The position numbers and the translations under genes were made by a program. Below are positions 47,571-58,727 of a stretch of DNA of 64,000 bases, piece after piece; within the stretch, counting starts at the first letter, position 1; each line of letters starts with the position of its first letter. The stretch lies in the NCBI GenBank assembly GCA_025084515.1, contig JAJAGP010002022.1, positions 62,001 to 126,000 of the forward strand, written 5' to 3'. This stretch comes from Ancistrus triradiatus (Eukaryota; Chordata; Actinopteri; Siluriformes; Loricariidae). Below the pieces are notes generated by a model, which worked only from the letters and a program-made list of their open reading frames with translations, made no database searches and was not told the DNA's origin.

Positions 47571-50500
47571 ATTAAAGTTCAACTTTAATCCTCTTTGGAA
47601 GACCTAAACTGTTACCAGTACATATTTAATGATTTATCTATGAAGGAAGACACAGATAAATCACAGAAACAATGAAATAAAAACAGAAAATTGAAACCCG
47701 AGCTCACGTTCACCTTTGGCGTTTTACTTTTCGCTTTTTTCAGCGGCTTCTGAGGTGACGACGGCTGCGCCTCGTCCTGCGTCTGTTCCGTCTGCTCGTC
47801 CTCGGCGGTGTTGTCCTCCTCTTCCTCCTCCTCCTCGTCGTCCTCTTCTTCCTCCTCGTCGGAACTGCTGAGCTGCCTCCGGAAAGGTCTTCGGGAGTGC
47901 GCCTGGACGCTGATGCCGGCATCGGCGGTCCAGTCCGAACACTCGCTGGACGAGTGACTGCGAGCACCGACGTAACGTACGATATTTCTACCAGTTTCAA
48001 CATCTCGGTCGAGTTATGTACCCGTTCTGAGCCTACCTGGAGCTGTCGCTGTTCCACTCCTCCTCGTCCGACGACTCCGCCTCGCCACGTTCTGCGTCGT
48101 TGTCCTAAACGTCAGAACATTCCGCGGTGAGGACGGCTCGAAACAACGCTTAAACCGAGATCAGGACCGAGACGGAAAACGTGGGGTACCTCGGAGGACG
48201 CGGTCTCCTCCCCTTCCTCGCAGGAAAACTCGATCAGGCTCTCCATGCGCTTGAAGAGCCGGCGCATTTTGCGCGTCTGGGAGCGCTTGGCGCACTTGCC
48301 CTCGTCATCGGAGTCGTCCTGTGTGGGAAACGATGCAGCGATCAGAACAATGGAAAAAGTCTAAGAGCGAGTCCTGTATAAGTAACGTTGCCTTTTCGAT
48401 TTCACAGACAGCTCACCTTCATGGAAACGTCTGCGACTCGGCGCTTCTTGACATTATAGAGGACGATCTCCTCCTCTCCCTTCTCCATCCTGAAGGACTC
48501 CTGAGCCCTGCAACACAACGGGTTTACTCGTACAGTCATTTCTCTCGCCAATAATTCTATCTTCATTTCTTCCGACGACAAACAAATTCGAGCCCGTGTA
48601 GAACGGCGGTATCTTCTGTGCGCGCCGTCACGTAAAAGACAGTTTCTCATGCCATAAAAGCATCTGGTAGAGAGAAAGAGCCATGTTGACATCTGCTGGT
48701 CTTGCCTGTACGCGCTGGGCGTGAGTTCCGGCACCACCACCCTTCGGCGCCACGCCTGTAGGTCCCGTTCCGTTGCCATCTGGCTGCGCGGGGCATTCTG
48801 GTGCATCTGGCGCACCCCTTCCACCTGGCCACTGCGACGGAGCCCCACGTTGGGGGGAGACTGCACCTCCATCCGCTCGCTCACAGATACTGCGGAAACA
48901 AGTTACGGATTGTATATTGTTAAAGTAAAAATGATTAAAATTGAACAGGTAAGGTTTTTTTTTTAAATCACAATCTTTTTTCATCTGTAAAACAGAGTTC
49001 ACTACTAAAACTGGTAGAATTATGACATTAATAACATGTTATAGCAGTTTCTTAAATACAATCAAGAAACACACTTTGTTTTCCGGAGGCAGAAATCTTA
49101 ATCGTCTTTTTTTGCAAAAACAGCCTCAAAAATTCTGAAAGCGAATGAAATCTAGTATAAAACACCATAATAACCAAGCACCTCTCCGGGGGGTATCCAG
49201 AAGTCCTCCGGCCTGGCCGTCTTGCCGTTCCTGGAGCTGGCGGATGGCATCGTCTAGGAGGCTGCGGCGACTCTGGGGATCCTCGCTCTCTGCCGGCTGT
49301 TGGCTGATCACCTGCTCCACAACCTCCCCATCGCCTGCGGACCATAAAGGTGATTAGGTCAAAGTGCTGAAGTCTAATAGGATTTGAGGCTATTATTTAT
49401 ACATAACTCACATTACTACTTTAAACGAATCCATTAAGAGAGAGAATTTAAAAGCCCTGCATCTAGAGAGTATAAGACGCAAAAACGAATCAGAAATCGC
49501 AAACAAGCACAGCCATGGCTCTCACTTGTAGCGACGTATCCGAGCTGAGGGACCAGGTGCTCGTCGGCAAAGTTCTCCCTCCCTGGCACCAGCCTCTGAT
49601 ATCTGGGAGGATGAGGATTCCCATCCACGTCCACCAGGAAAGGTGGAGGCATCAGATGAGGCGCCTGCTGCGTCTGCTCGTCCAGCACGTACCCGTTCGA
49701 GTCCCTGATTAATGGCCTGTAGTCCGTGTGGAAAAACACCTGATCTGGAAGCTGCACACACGCTTACTGGTGAGGACTTAGAGACAAAGACCACCCGCGG
49801 AGAACTCTACAAAACGTCACTGACATCAAGGACAAACCTTTTCGTAAGGCTTAGAGGTTCCGAATCCAAAAATTAACAGGTGGCCGTGAGAGTCGGTACC
49901 GGCGAAGCGATGGCCGTCAGGGGTGAACTTGCAGTCGAAGACAGCTCCGTGTCCCTGGCCTTCGATCTATACATTAAGAGGAAGCAAAACGGATAAGTAC
50001 AAATTAACACGACGTTCAAGGTCATTAATCACTAAATATTAATAATAATAGAAGCTACATCTGCATTTCCTGAAGGAACTACAACAGTGCTTGAAATGTG
50101 GCTCCCCCCCCCCCCCAATACTTTTGGGCATGTCCAGGTTTGCATATCAATACTTTTGGCCACTTCAGGTTCGTGTCCTAATACTTTTGGCCATATTCAG
50201 GTTTGTGTCCTAACACTTTTGGCTGCATGCAGGTTTGCGTCCTAATACTTTTGGTCATGTGCTTGTTTGTGTCCCTATACCTTTGGCCCAGTGCGGGTGT
50301 ACGTCCTAATACTTTTGGCCGCATGTGGCTGTCTCCCCCAATACTTTTGGCCACGTTCAGGTTTGCGTCCTAACACTTGCTTGTGTGCGTCCTAATACTT
50401 TTGGCCACATGCGGGTGCACATCCTAAAACTTTTGTCCTGATGTGGGATTAATCACAGAAATGTATTGAGAAATGTTTTCAAACACTGTATAAACATGTT

Positions 50501-53500
50501 TAATTACATGATATGGTCAAAAGTATTGGGACGCCTACTCCAACATTCCAAACCCATATGCATCCTATTACAGGTCCAGGCTCGAATTCAGTCAACTCCT
50601 CAGCCGCATGGCTAGGTGCTGGATTTTAAACACGTGTGGCAGTGATTAAGAGATGCGTCCCAATACTTTTGGTCATCATTTTATTACAGTGTGGTTCTCA
50701 TCTCCGGTTACTCCGTACCATGTTGAAGTAATGATGAGTCTTGACGCCTCTCACGAGGTCCCATATGAAAATGTTGCCATCGTGACCTGCCGATAACATA
50801 ACCCGGGGATCATGGGGGTGCGGCTCCAGCACAAACACCTCCGCCTGATGGCCCTAGGAGTGAAAAAAGTAAGATCCACGTCACAATAAAGAAAGATTCC
50901 ACAGGAACATTTAGAAGACGAATTTAATAAGAGACCATGTTACCTTTAACACATGCAGCAGCTGCCCCGTGTAGGAATTCCACACTTTGAGTAGGTGATT
51001 GTTGATAGCAGTGATGACCATGTTGTCGTGGCGATCCCAGGACACCATGGTGACTCTGGGTTTGAAAGCACCCTCCTCTTCGGTCGGTCCAGATCTACAA
51101 GCAGGAGGAAGCGAAACCGAATGTTACTAATCGTAGTTTGCAATCATCATGTGAACTGCATCTCTACGAGGAGACGTTTGTCCATCGTATGGACTTCGTA
51201 CCCTGGTAAATTTGTTGCCATGTCCAGCAAAATGCTTCTCCAGTGATTCCTCTGGTGCAGCCGCCAGATGCGCGCAGTGCCGTCCCGACTGCCGCTCACG
51301 AACCTGAGACAGAAACAGGTCAGAAAGACTTGTTCAAGAAAAAGTGCGCTGTTTTCACCGTTTACACTTCAGAAATGAAAAAGGATCTTGTTTTTCTTAA
51401 AAAAAAGAATTTCTGATTGGTATTCATGGAATCATGAACTCAATATCGTGAATCGAACCATGAACAGAGGGTATCGGGACACCCCTAAAATCCGCAACTG
51501 CACATCAGTTCACGTACTTTCTGGCAGCTTTTCAACAGCGAAATGCATTTAAAAGATGTCAGGATTCAATCATTGAGCCCTAGCAATAACATTTCATGCG
51601 ACTTTCTTATTAAAAACACCTCTACTTAATACAAAGCAGTCACTATAGCAACAGAAATTGCTTTTAAATAGAGGACATCAAACCATGTCATGTTAAATGT
51701 TAAAAGGTTACTGTCTCATGGTGTCAGTGCTGAGGGACTTCGACACTTTAATAGTGGAAGATTAACAAAAATAACAAAAATCTAGGACAGAACACGAGAC
51801 CGATTCGGCCACTTCTTTCCTTTGCCCATACGTACCGCTCTCCTGTATTGCAAAACTGGATACTGTCGACCTTATCCTAAAAGGAAAAAAAGAAATCAGC
51901 GGAATTCGCAGTCCATATGTTTACATACAATTAATAATTCGATATTAATCAGGTTTCTGATGTTCTCCTCAAGTTAGATTAAAGCCTAAAAATCCGATAT
52001 AAAGGATTTTAGCTCGGTAACCATATTTCTCAGCACACTGAAGGAAACAGCTAGCAGAACCGAACACGGTCTGCAAGGACTTGGAGCTTTTTTTTTTTTT
52101 TTAATTAAAGTTGCTCACAAATATAGACATTGCAAGTTTTTGGGGCTTGTGTCTAAAGTTGATTGAAAAAAAAGGTCCTTATTTTTTAACTGGTCAAGGC
52201 ACTCAGATTGGAATTTATTTTTTTAGCCAATCACGTCTTTTTGGCTTGTTTCTCTTGAGGGATCTGGCAACCCCCGAATTAAATTTGTGTTTTGGTTGCC
52301 AAACACTGAGGGAAACTGCTTATTTGAGTCTTCATCTAACATCGACGTGACATTTTTAAACACTAAGTTCACGCCCCATCCTTCTGTGGTTATGGGCTGG
52401 TTGTACAGTAGAAATCCGATTATAAACCGAGCCGTGTAACCAGTACTGATTACTAACAGACTAACTAACATTGGATTATTAAGGAACAGGCTAAATGCTA
52501 AATGGTTCGGAACTGAGCACCAAACGAAGTTCTTACTGTGTGCGATTCAAGCTCTGCTATTTTCTCCGGGCTCCCACTTCCCAAATAATAAATCCTGATG
52601 ACATCATCGGTGCTTCCTGTAGCTAGAAAAATGCCTCCTGTAAAAACAAAACAAAAAAAAAAAAAAAACAGAATATCAGCAGATTTCACAGACTGAATGA
52701 AATATTGAACCATCACCTACAACAGTGAGTTTAGCTGAATTATTTAAATCATTTAATTTATGAAAATAGCACTTGGTCCTGTACCGGGACTGAATGAGGA
52801 GCACACTGTCTGAACCCCAGGTCTTGGCTTTTCTGTGAACTTCTGTGGACGTTCACTGTAATACGATAAAAAATAAAAAACACGTAAAGCTGGACACTGA
52901 AGGGCTGTTTTTGCTGACATTTTCAGCACTTTACCTGCTCGTTTATGTTCAACAAAGATAAATAGAGCCCTGAAAAGAAACCTGGATCCATTACATGGCT
53001 TTGTTTCATTTTGAAATATGGACCTTGGATCTGTTTTTGCCAAAAAAAAACAACAACCTTATTTTGTATAATTATTTTTACTTAATCAAAACAACCCAAC
53101 TGCAGTTTAATTTTAACTAAGCAGATTTTAAAGCTTACTCGAGCTTAAATCCTGAATTAACCTTAAACAAAACAGATTTACAAACTTACAAGCCTAAATC
53201 CTGACTTAACCTTTAACTAAACAGATTTACAAACTTACACGAGCCTAAATTTTGAATTAACCTCTAACAAAGCAGATTTAGTAAGCTTACTCAAACCTAA
53301 ATCCTGACTTACCCTTTAACTAAATACATTTAAAAGCTTACTCGAGCCTAAATCCTGAATTAACCTTTAAATAGACAGATTTAAAAGCTTACTCGCGTCC
53401 AGATTTATTGTCTATGTCTTTAAGAATTACAAGTTGGGACTGAACACACACACTTACCTGAAAGTGTTATTATTTACATCCCACTGCCAAAAGCAGACGG

Positions 53501-54595
53501 TGGCATCCGTGCCCGTGGAGACCATGAACCTTTTGGAGCCCTTTGCATATGGAGAGAACTAAAGAGAGAGAGAGAGACAGGGAGTGTTACTCAGATTAGA
53601 GGTGGTAAATAAATATAGGTGGGTAATACATACCGGCTACTCTCTACATGGCTATACCTGTAAAGAAGTAATGGAACCGCTGTGCCCCTGCAGGACTGCC
53701 ACTGGGGCACAGGTACTAAGGCACCAGACGCGGATGGTTTTGTCGCAGCTTCCGGCCGCGATCAGCGTGTTCTCCAAGTTGACGGCGAGGTCGGATATCT
53801 CGGCGTGGTGGCCCCGGAGAGTGGAGTGGAGCCTCCCGTCGAAGGAGGACCAAATCTTCACCAAGGCGTCGTCTGAACCCTGCACAGCACGGACAGGAAC
53901 GCATTAAACACCCAAGAAAGCCAGAATGATCCGGTGCGAAAAGCTCAAAGAACCGCCACCGGACCGTAAATATCCTGGATCCTGTTCGATCGAAGGCGAT
54001 GCAGTAAACGGCAGAGAGATGTCCCAGGATCCTCCTGTGCAATTTCATGTTCTGGTAGATGCTGACGGGATGGACAAAGCTGAAACGCTGAGTGCCCGTC
54101 AGCTCCCGGCCTCGGTATACCTCCACTGCACACACAGAACCACACGGAGTTCAAAACATCGCTACATAACTCTCAGTCCAGCTCCACCTTCCACTCCTCC
54201 TCCTGCACGGGGTCCCCTGGGCTAGACATTAGGGGCGCAACGACACAGGCTGCTCCCGATACCCAGCTCAAAAAGCAAACCATAAACAGAAAGAGGGACA
54301 ATGAATTCTAACTCACTGTAGGTTAGAAAGACGTTTAATAAAACAGGACGACTGACACAGACACTGACTCATTATTTATGCGTCACATCAGCATCAACGC
54401 CTATTCCCGGCATTAACGAGGAAATTCAGAGCCGCCAATTAACCCGAGTTTGGTCGGCTTACAGAAAACAACCCAGCGTTCAGACTCACCCAAATTTGGA
54501 TCATTCCTGCAGCTCAAAGGCCTCTCCGGTGGGCGTCCCCGGTGAAGCGCAGCAAAAGTGGAGGACTTCCACCGACCATGGCCACAATCTACACG

Positions 54596-54675
<80 letters not shown>

Positions 54676-56141
54676 GACAGGTCAGAGGAACGAATATTTA
54701 AAAAGGTAAGACAATTCAAATTTGGACGCAACCTCACCCTTAGCTGTACGAAGTAAGGAGTGTCTCCCCGCTCCCAGCAGAGAACGCACTCCAGACAAGC
54801 CGGACGGCACGTCCTTGTCAAGAACGGGTCCGATCCTCTTGCATATCTGCAGTAGGTGGTCCGGTGCGACATGCTTGTTGGCACTTACCTGTTGCAGAGA
54901 GTGAAAAAGCAATCGTTTGATGCGGTAAGAGGTTTGACCTCTTCAGGTGTTTGATCAGAAGTTTAAAGTGTGCGTGAGCTTAGAATACAAGAATTTGGAT
55001 CATGTATCATTTTGTGGCTTAGTACTGCAAATAAATGCATTAAAAATACTTGAATTTAGCTGAAATTGAAAGATGGAGTGGATTATCATTTAGTGCATTG
55101 CTCGTTCATCATCTGAAACCTGCTAAGACGTGATAAGACACTAACGCGACCTAAAAATGGTCCTAGCTTCGTTCAAAAAAGTTCAAACTTCATTTGATGA
55201 GAAAAGACCAATGTATGTCCGTCTCCCTTCACAAATCTCGCCACGTAATGCCAGTCTTTGACACCAATCTCTGTTTTAGCACTACAAGACTTCCACATGC
55301 CTAAGGTGGAGAGGGATCTGGAGCTGGGCTTTGCCAGGAGACTGGAATTGCAGACAGGTGCTTGATACCCACTGGATCTGACTCACAACTGCTTATGCAA
55401 ATCGAGGTACAATAAACTACAAAAAGCAGCCGAAGAAGGAAAGGTTTGGTGGGAGAAGTGGCACAAAGCCCCTTCATTATCCGCCAATACTGCAATATGA
55501 GACTTCATAACAAGCAAGGCAGCGAGTAAAGACATCTATATCGATCAGATTCATAAAGACAGGGAACGCAAAGGCCAGTCCACGGACCCTCAGACCGCGA
55601 GCAGACCTGGATCGATGAAAGGACGGACACTTACCAAGTCTTTGTGTGATCTGGGATGCTCGTTTCCTTCCCAATCCAACCGGTTTGGAAGCAGCTGTCG
55701 AGAACAAATTCGGGAATTACAAAATATAGCGTATCAATGTAAAAACGCAAATGAAAGTGTACAGCAGTGCAGAGCTCAGTCTGAAATGCTAACGCACACA
55801 CCTCGTATTCTTCAAGTTCACTAACGAGCACCTGCAACACAACACAAGTGTGAGCTCACGTCCATAACAAAAACATTAGGCAACAGCACAATACAAACAA
55901 GGGCTCAGAGACACGACAGCTCTCACCTCGGCCGCTCTGCGACAAGGACCCGTTGTCAAAAAGCGAGATATCAGATAATAAAGCTCTGCAAAACAGCAAG
56001 CACGGAACGAATTAAAGAAGTGGCTTTAAAGACCAGAACCAGTCCCTGCTAGCAGCTCCAAACAATCCCCGAACGGCACACTACTTCTCTCTCTCGCGCC
56101 TTACCCGATTGAACCGGCGAAATACTCCTTTGTCTGTCCAT
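38629..56141 (-). CDS. brwd1: BRWD1, WD40 and bromodomain chromatin protein (reading frame disturbed)
   Basis: Nuclear chromatin reader with WD40 repeats and two bromodomains. About 43 coding exons. The first 27, from 56105-56141 (ATG) to 46451-46533, join in one frame: N-terminal LisH-like region (ELYYLISRFLTTGPCRRAAE), WD40 repeats (GSDDALVKIW, GSRDGTARIW), VLDEQTQQAPHLMPPPFLVD, CSDWTADAGISVQ, FVPQMGDEVIYFRQGHEAYV. Bromodomain exons 45725-45880, 45519-45639, 44357-44482, 44199-44268, 44068-44115 also join. Four others (46242-46357, about 46030-46152, 43277-43395, 42603-42758) cannot be kept in frame, and 40534-40688 has an in-frame TGA. Tail exons 40194-40448, 39770-39907 and 38629-39689 are open and Ser/Asp/Glu/Arg-rich, ending GKRTVNYRDSD. 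VRQMHQNAPRSQMATERDLQ and SNKHVAPDHLL-like text favour BRWD1 over PHIP or BRWD3. Either an assembly problem or a decaying copy. Confidence 0.88.
43980..44010. repeat. (GAT)n microsatellite in brwd1 intron
   Basis: Seven or so GAT triplets just beyond the 44068 exon edge. They are noncoding. Confidence 0.85.
44625..45215. repeat. GGTTGCTATGG-type minisatellite in brwd1 intron
   Basis: About 590 bp of imperfect units (GGTGGTTGCTATGG, TGTCCCAGGTGG, TGTTGCTAGGTGGTTGC). It is the same word set and orientation as 13005-13300. Confidence 0.88.
47536..47568. repeat. (AT)n microsatellite in brwd1 intron
   Basis: Uninterrupted AT dinucleotides, about 16 units, flanked by AACTTTAATCC and its near-complement GGATTAAAGTT, so the locus forms an extended hairpin. 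Confidence 0.95.
50112..50445. repeat. 32-bp minisatellite (inverted copy, brwd1 intron)
   Basis: About ten units with words CCTAATACTTTTGGCC, CACATGC and AGGTTTGTGT. The reverse complement of a unit matches the array at 7833-8040. It starts directly after a C tract at 50105-50117 and is followed 60 bp later by a MITE whose ends carry the same word. Confidence 0.88.
50505..50692. mobile_element. MITE next to minisatellite, brwd1 intron
   Basis: Left ATATGGTCAAAAGTATTGGG plus ACGCC, right GCGTCCCAATACTTTTGGTC, forming inverted ends around about 130 bp. It belongs to the same family as 21990-22122. Confidence 0.75.
52140..52480. repeat. Interspersed repeat related to the nipsnap2-intron family
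   Basis: Contains GGGATCTGGCAACCCC, TTGGTTGCCAAACAC and AGAAATCCGATTATAAACC, the same kinds of words as the 820-1860 repeats. The element is too decayed to bound precisely. Confidence 0.35.
53100..53400. repeat. Short tandem array of about 60-bp units in brwd1 intron
   Basis: Four to five units repeat the words AGATTTACAAGCTTAC or similar, GAGCCTAAATCCTGA and TTAACCTTTAACTAAAC. Units vary by point changes and are not coding. Confidence 0.7.
54599..54672. repeat. (AC)36 microsatellite next to a brwd1 acceptor
   Basis: Long pure AC run. On the transcribed strand it is a (GU)n tract about 10 nt upstream of the acceptor of exon 54490-54588. Confidence 0.97.
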
Positions 56142-57833
56142 TTTGGCAACTTCTGTTGACCCGACACGCTAGTTTGACACTCACTTTATCTCCAGTGAGC
56201 CTCGGCTATACTTATTTGCTTCGGGTTTGAACCCGCTCCGCGATATCGCTCCCGCTATCCGTTCAGCCAGGTTTCGATCGCCATTGGAAGTACGAGGCCT
56301 CGGTATAGAAGGCAACTTCCGCCCAAAGCGAAGGAAATGGGGGTTGGGAAAGAAAAGTCAACTTTTCAAAACAAAGGAAGACGGGATGACCTTTCGTAAA
56401 CTTTATAAATATTATTTTAAAAATGTTTGCTCTCGCACAAACCATAAATAGATAGAGTTTAACGCGGTCCGTTACGCTAGCTTCTCGATGGCTTCAGCAT
56501 TAGCGGCACCATTCATGCTAACTCCCCCCAGTAACTTGGTTATTTCTGTTAGGGTTCGTTATAAACCTCCGCCATTCAATGAATCAATGAAAACGTGCTC
56601 AGATTTTAAGGAGTTTTTGTCAAACAAAATTTAAGTTCCTTAAAAAGCTGTTTGGCCCAGTAAAGCCACCAAAATGACCTGTGGTCGTCTAATGGGTAAG
56701 ATGCCTAATCCTACCTCTGCCAAGATGCCACTTTTTGGGCACTTCAGCATGGCTCTTAACCCTTAGATGTCTAAGTGGGTCTAAAATGACTCGATTAGGT
56801 AATTGCTGCAGTATATTTGAGATAAAAAATGATTATAATTTTATATTTTAGGTATTAAAAAACGGGTTTTTTTTGTAAGTCTATTTTTTTAATTTAACTT
56901 TTACTGATTAAAAAAACATATTACTATCCCACTATTTCAAAAGTGGGTTTTAACGAAATTTCAATAAATTTTTATCAGCTGTTACAGTCCAGAATATATT
57001 TACAGTTGTGGACCACAAAGATTATATCAGAAGTGTTCGAAAGATTATTTTACACAATGGAATCTGATACATGCAGGTATTTCTTTTTTTATCCTTAGAA
57101 AATAGGTTGATATATTTTGTATTGCTGCTCTGTGCAATTCAATGCAAATAATTTTAAATATTAAAAATGTTCAAATATTAATGTGTTAAACATGTTTTAA
57201 ACGGTTGAGAAGTGAAAACAGTAAATGCATTTCAAGCATGAAAGATTTCCTGTGTTGACCAAAATATAAAACAACTAAATTATAATGTCTTGTATAAATT
57301 ATTATTCTTTACTGAGATGTCAAAAGGAGGTCATTTTTTGACCCACTTATGGAAGAGCGTAGGGTCCAATTACTCATGCATCTAATGGTAAATGTATGGG
57401 ATAGTTATGCTGTTTATGTGTGGGATGTTTAACCATAACTACACTTAAAGCTATTTATATTATTTTAATTTGATTCACACTTTACCTTCTTGTCCCCAGC
57501 CACTGCCACTGCATCCATCGCAGGGCTGGGTAGTTAGACTAATCGTGTCCGGCCTGGACAGCACTGTGTAGATTAAAACTTGGGGGAGCATGTTAGTGTG
57601 TTAGATTACTGTGCTTTCTAAGCCACTCCCCTAGACATTTAATTACAGAACTCTTTAACAATTATAATTTCCGATTTTGCTATGGTATAAATATGGGGTG
57701 ACATGGGTTACACTCCCTTAGTCATTCATCAAGATGGGGAAGATTATCAAAAATGCAAACAAGAACAGACAAAAGTGTACTGGCCTTTTGTAAACCATGC
57801 ACCGGTTCTACCTTTACACCTAGATAAATAGAA

Positions 57834-57985
57834 GTTGTAAATTTTACAATAGAACAATGAAGAGGACAAATTACCATCAAAACTCATAGTAGAACTGTGA
57901 ACTTTATGGTCAAACTGTGAAGGTTCACATTAAAACTGTCAACCAATTCACAGTGTTACTATGAAATTTCACAGTACATTTTTGT
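57834..57985. mobile_element. Second copy of the ACTGTGAA-type MITE
   Basis: GACAAATTACCATCAAAACT, GAACTGTGAACTT, GGTCAAACTGTGAA, TTCACATTAAAACTGTCAA and the right end TTCACAGTACATTTT match the interior and end of 26343-26627 in order. The left end is missing. Confidence 0.8.
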
Positions 57986-58060
57986 GGGATCAAACACAGC
58001 TGTAATTAAACCTGCATGAAAGAGGATGTAAGTTAATTTTGTGTGCTTGCACAGTTAAAG

Positions 58061-58077
58061 ATGATATTATTATTATT

Positions 58078-58129
<52 letters not shown>

Positions 58130-58147
58130 TTTTTATTATTATTATTT
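58061..58147. repeat. (ATT)n-(AAT)n-(ATT)n inverted microsatellite
   Basis: A run of ATT switches at 58081 to AAT for about 48 bp and then back to TTATT units, so neighbouring parts are self-complementary. Confidence 0.9.
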
Positions 58148-58727
58148 ATATAGCACATTTCATACAGCAGTAGTTCAAAGTGCTTAACAGTACAGAAAAT
58201 GGCATAAATGCAGTAAACCAAAATAAAAATCGATTAAAATGAACAATGAACACACTGCGAATCAGCCATTAGAATTATTTAATATTTACATCAGGGAGAC
58301 TATCGAGAAACCAATAGAACAATAGAATAGAATAAAACAATAGAATAATAAAACAAAAAGCCCTATACGATTTTTATTGATTAAAAAACCCTATATTTTT
58401 ATATTAGATCGGGGGCTAATGCGCTAATATTCTTAGCACGTATTTAGACTCGTGAAAAAGTGACTATACTCGACGGAAGGATAAAAAAGGTCCCCTGGAC
58501 AACAAAATATACGTGACACAGATATAACTGCGTACAGTTTGACACTGGACGTGAGGTAAAAAAAAAAAGAACAACATTTGAGATTTATTTTCAGGCTAGC
58601 ATACTAGGTTTACGGTACGCTCGAGACTTTTATTCTGAAAAGAGCTCGTGAGCGAGGTTACACAGTGCCGGAGAGCTCGGACTGCAGGTGGATTTTACAT
58701 CTCTATACCCGCCGAATGAATGAAAAC

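Larger units (their letters stand above)
56142..58727. other. brwd1-get1 intergenic region, no gene seen
   Basis: 56142-56300 is CpG-containing and presumably the brwd1 promoter. 56680-56765 is a SINE fragment (CTGTGGTCGTCTAATGGGTA, CCTACCTCTGCCAAGATGCC). 57834-57985 is a one-ended copy of the MITE at 26343. 58061-58147 is an ATT/AAT microsatellite. HMGN1, which separates the same two genes in human, is not found on either strand. Confidence 0.5.

Noticed and set aside
54413..54884. Frames containing long Cys-Val or Thr-His runs
   Set aside because: Translations of the (AC)36 microsatellite.
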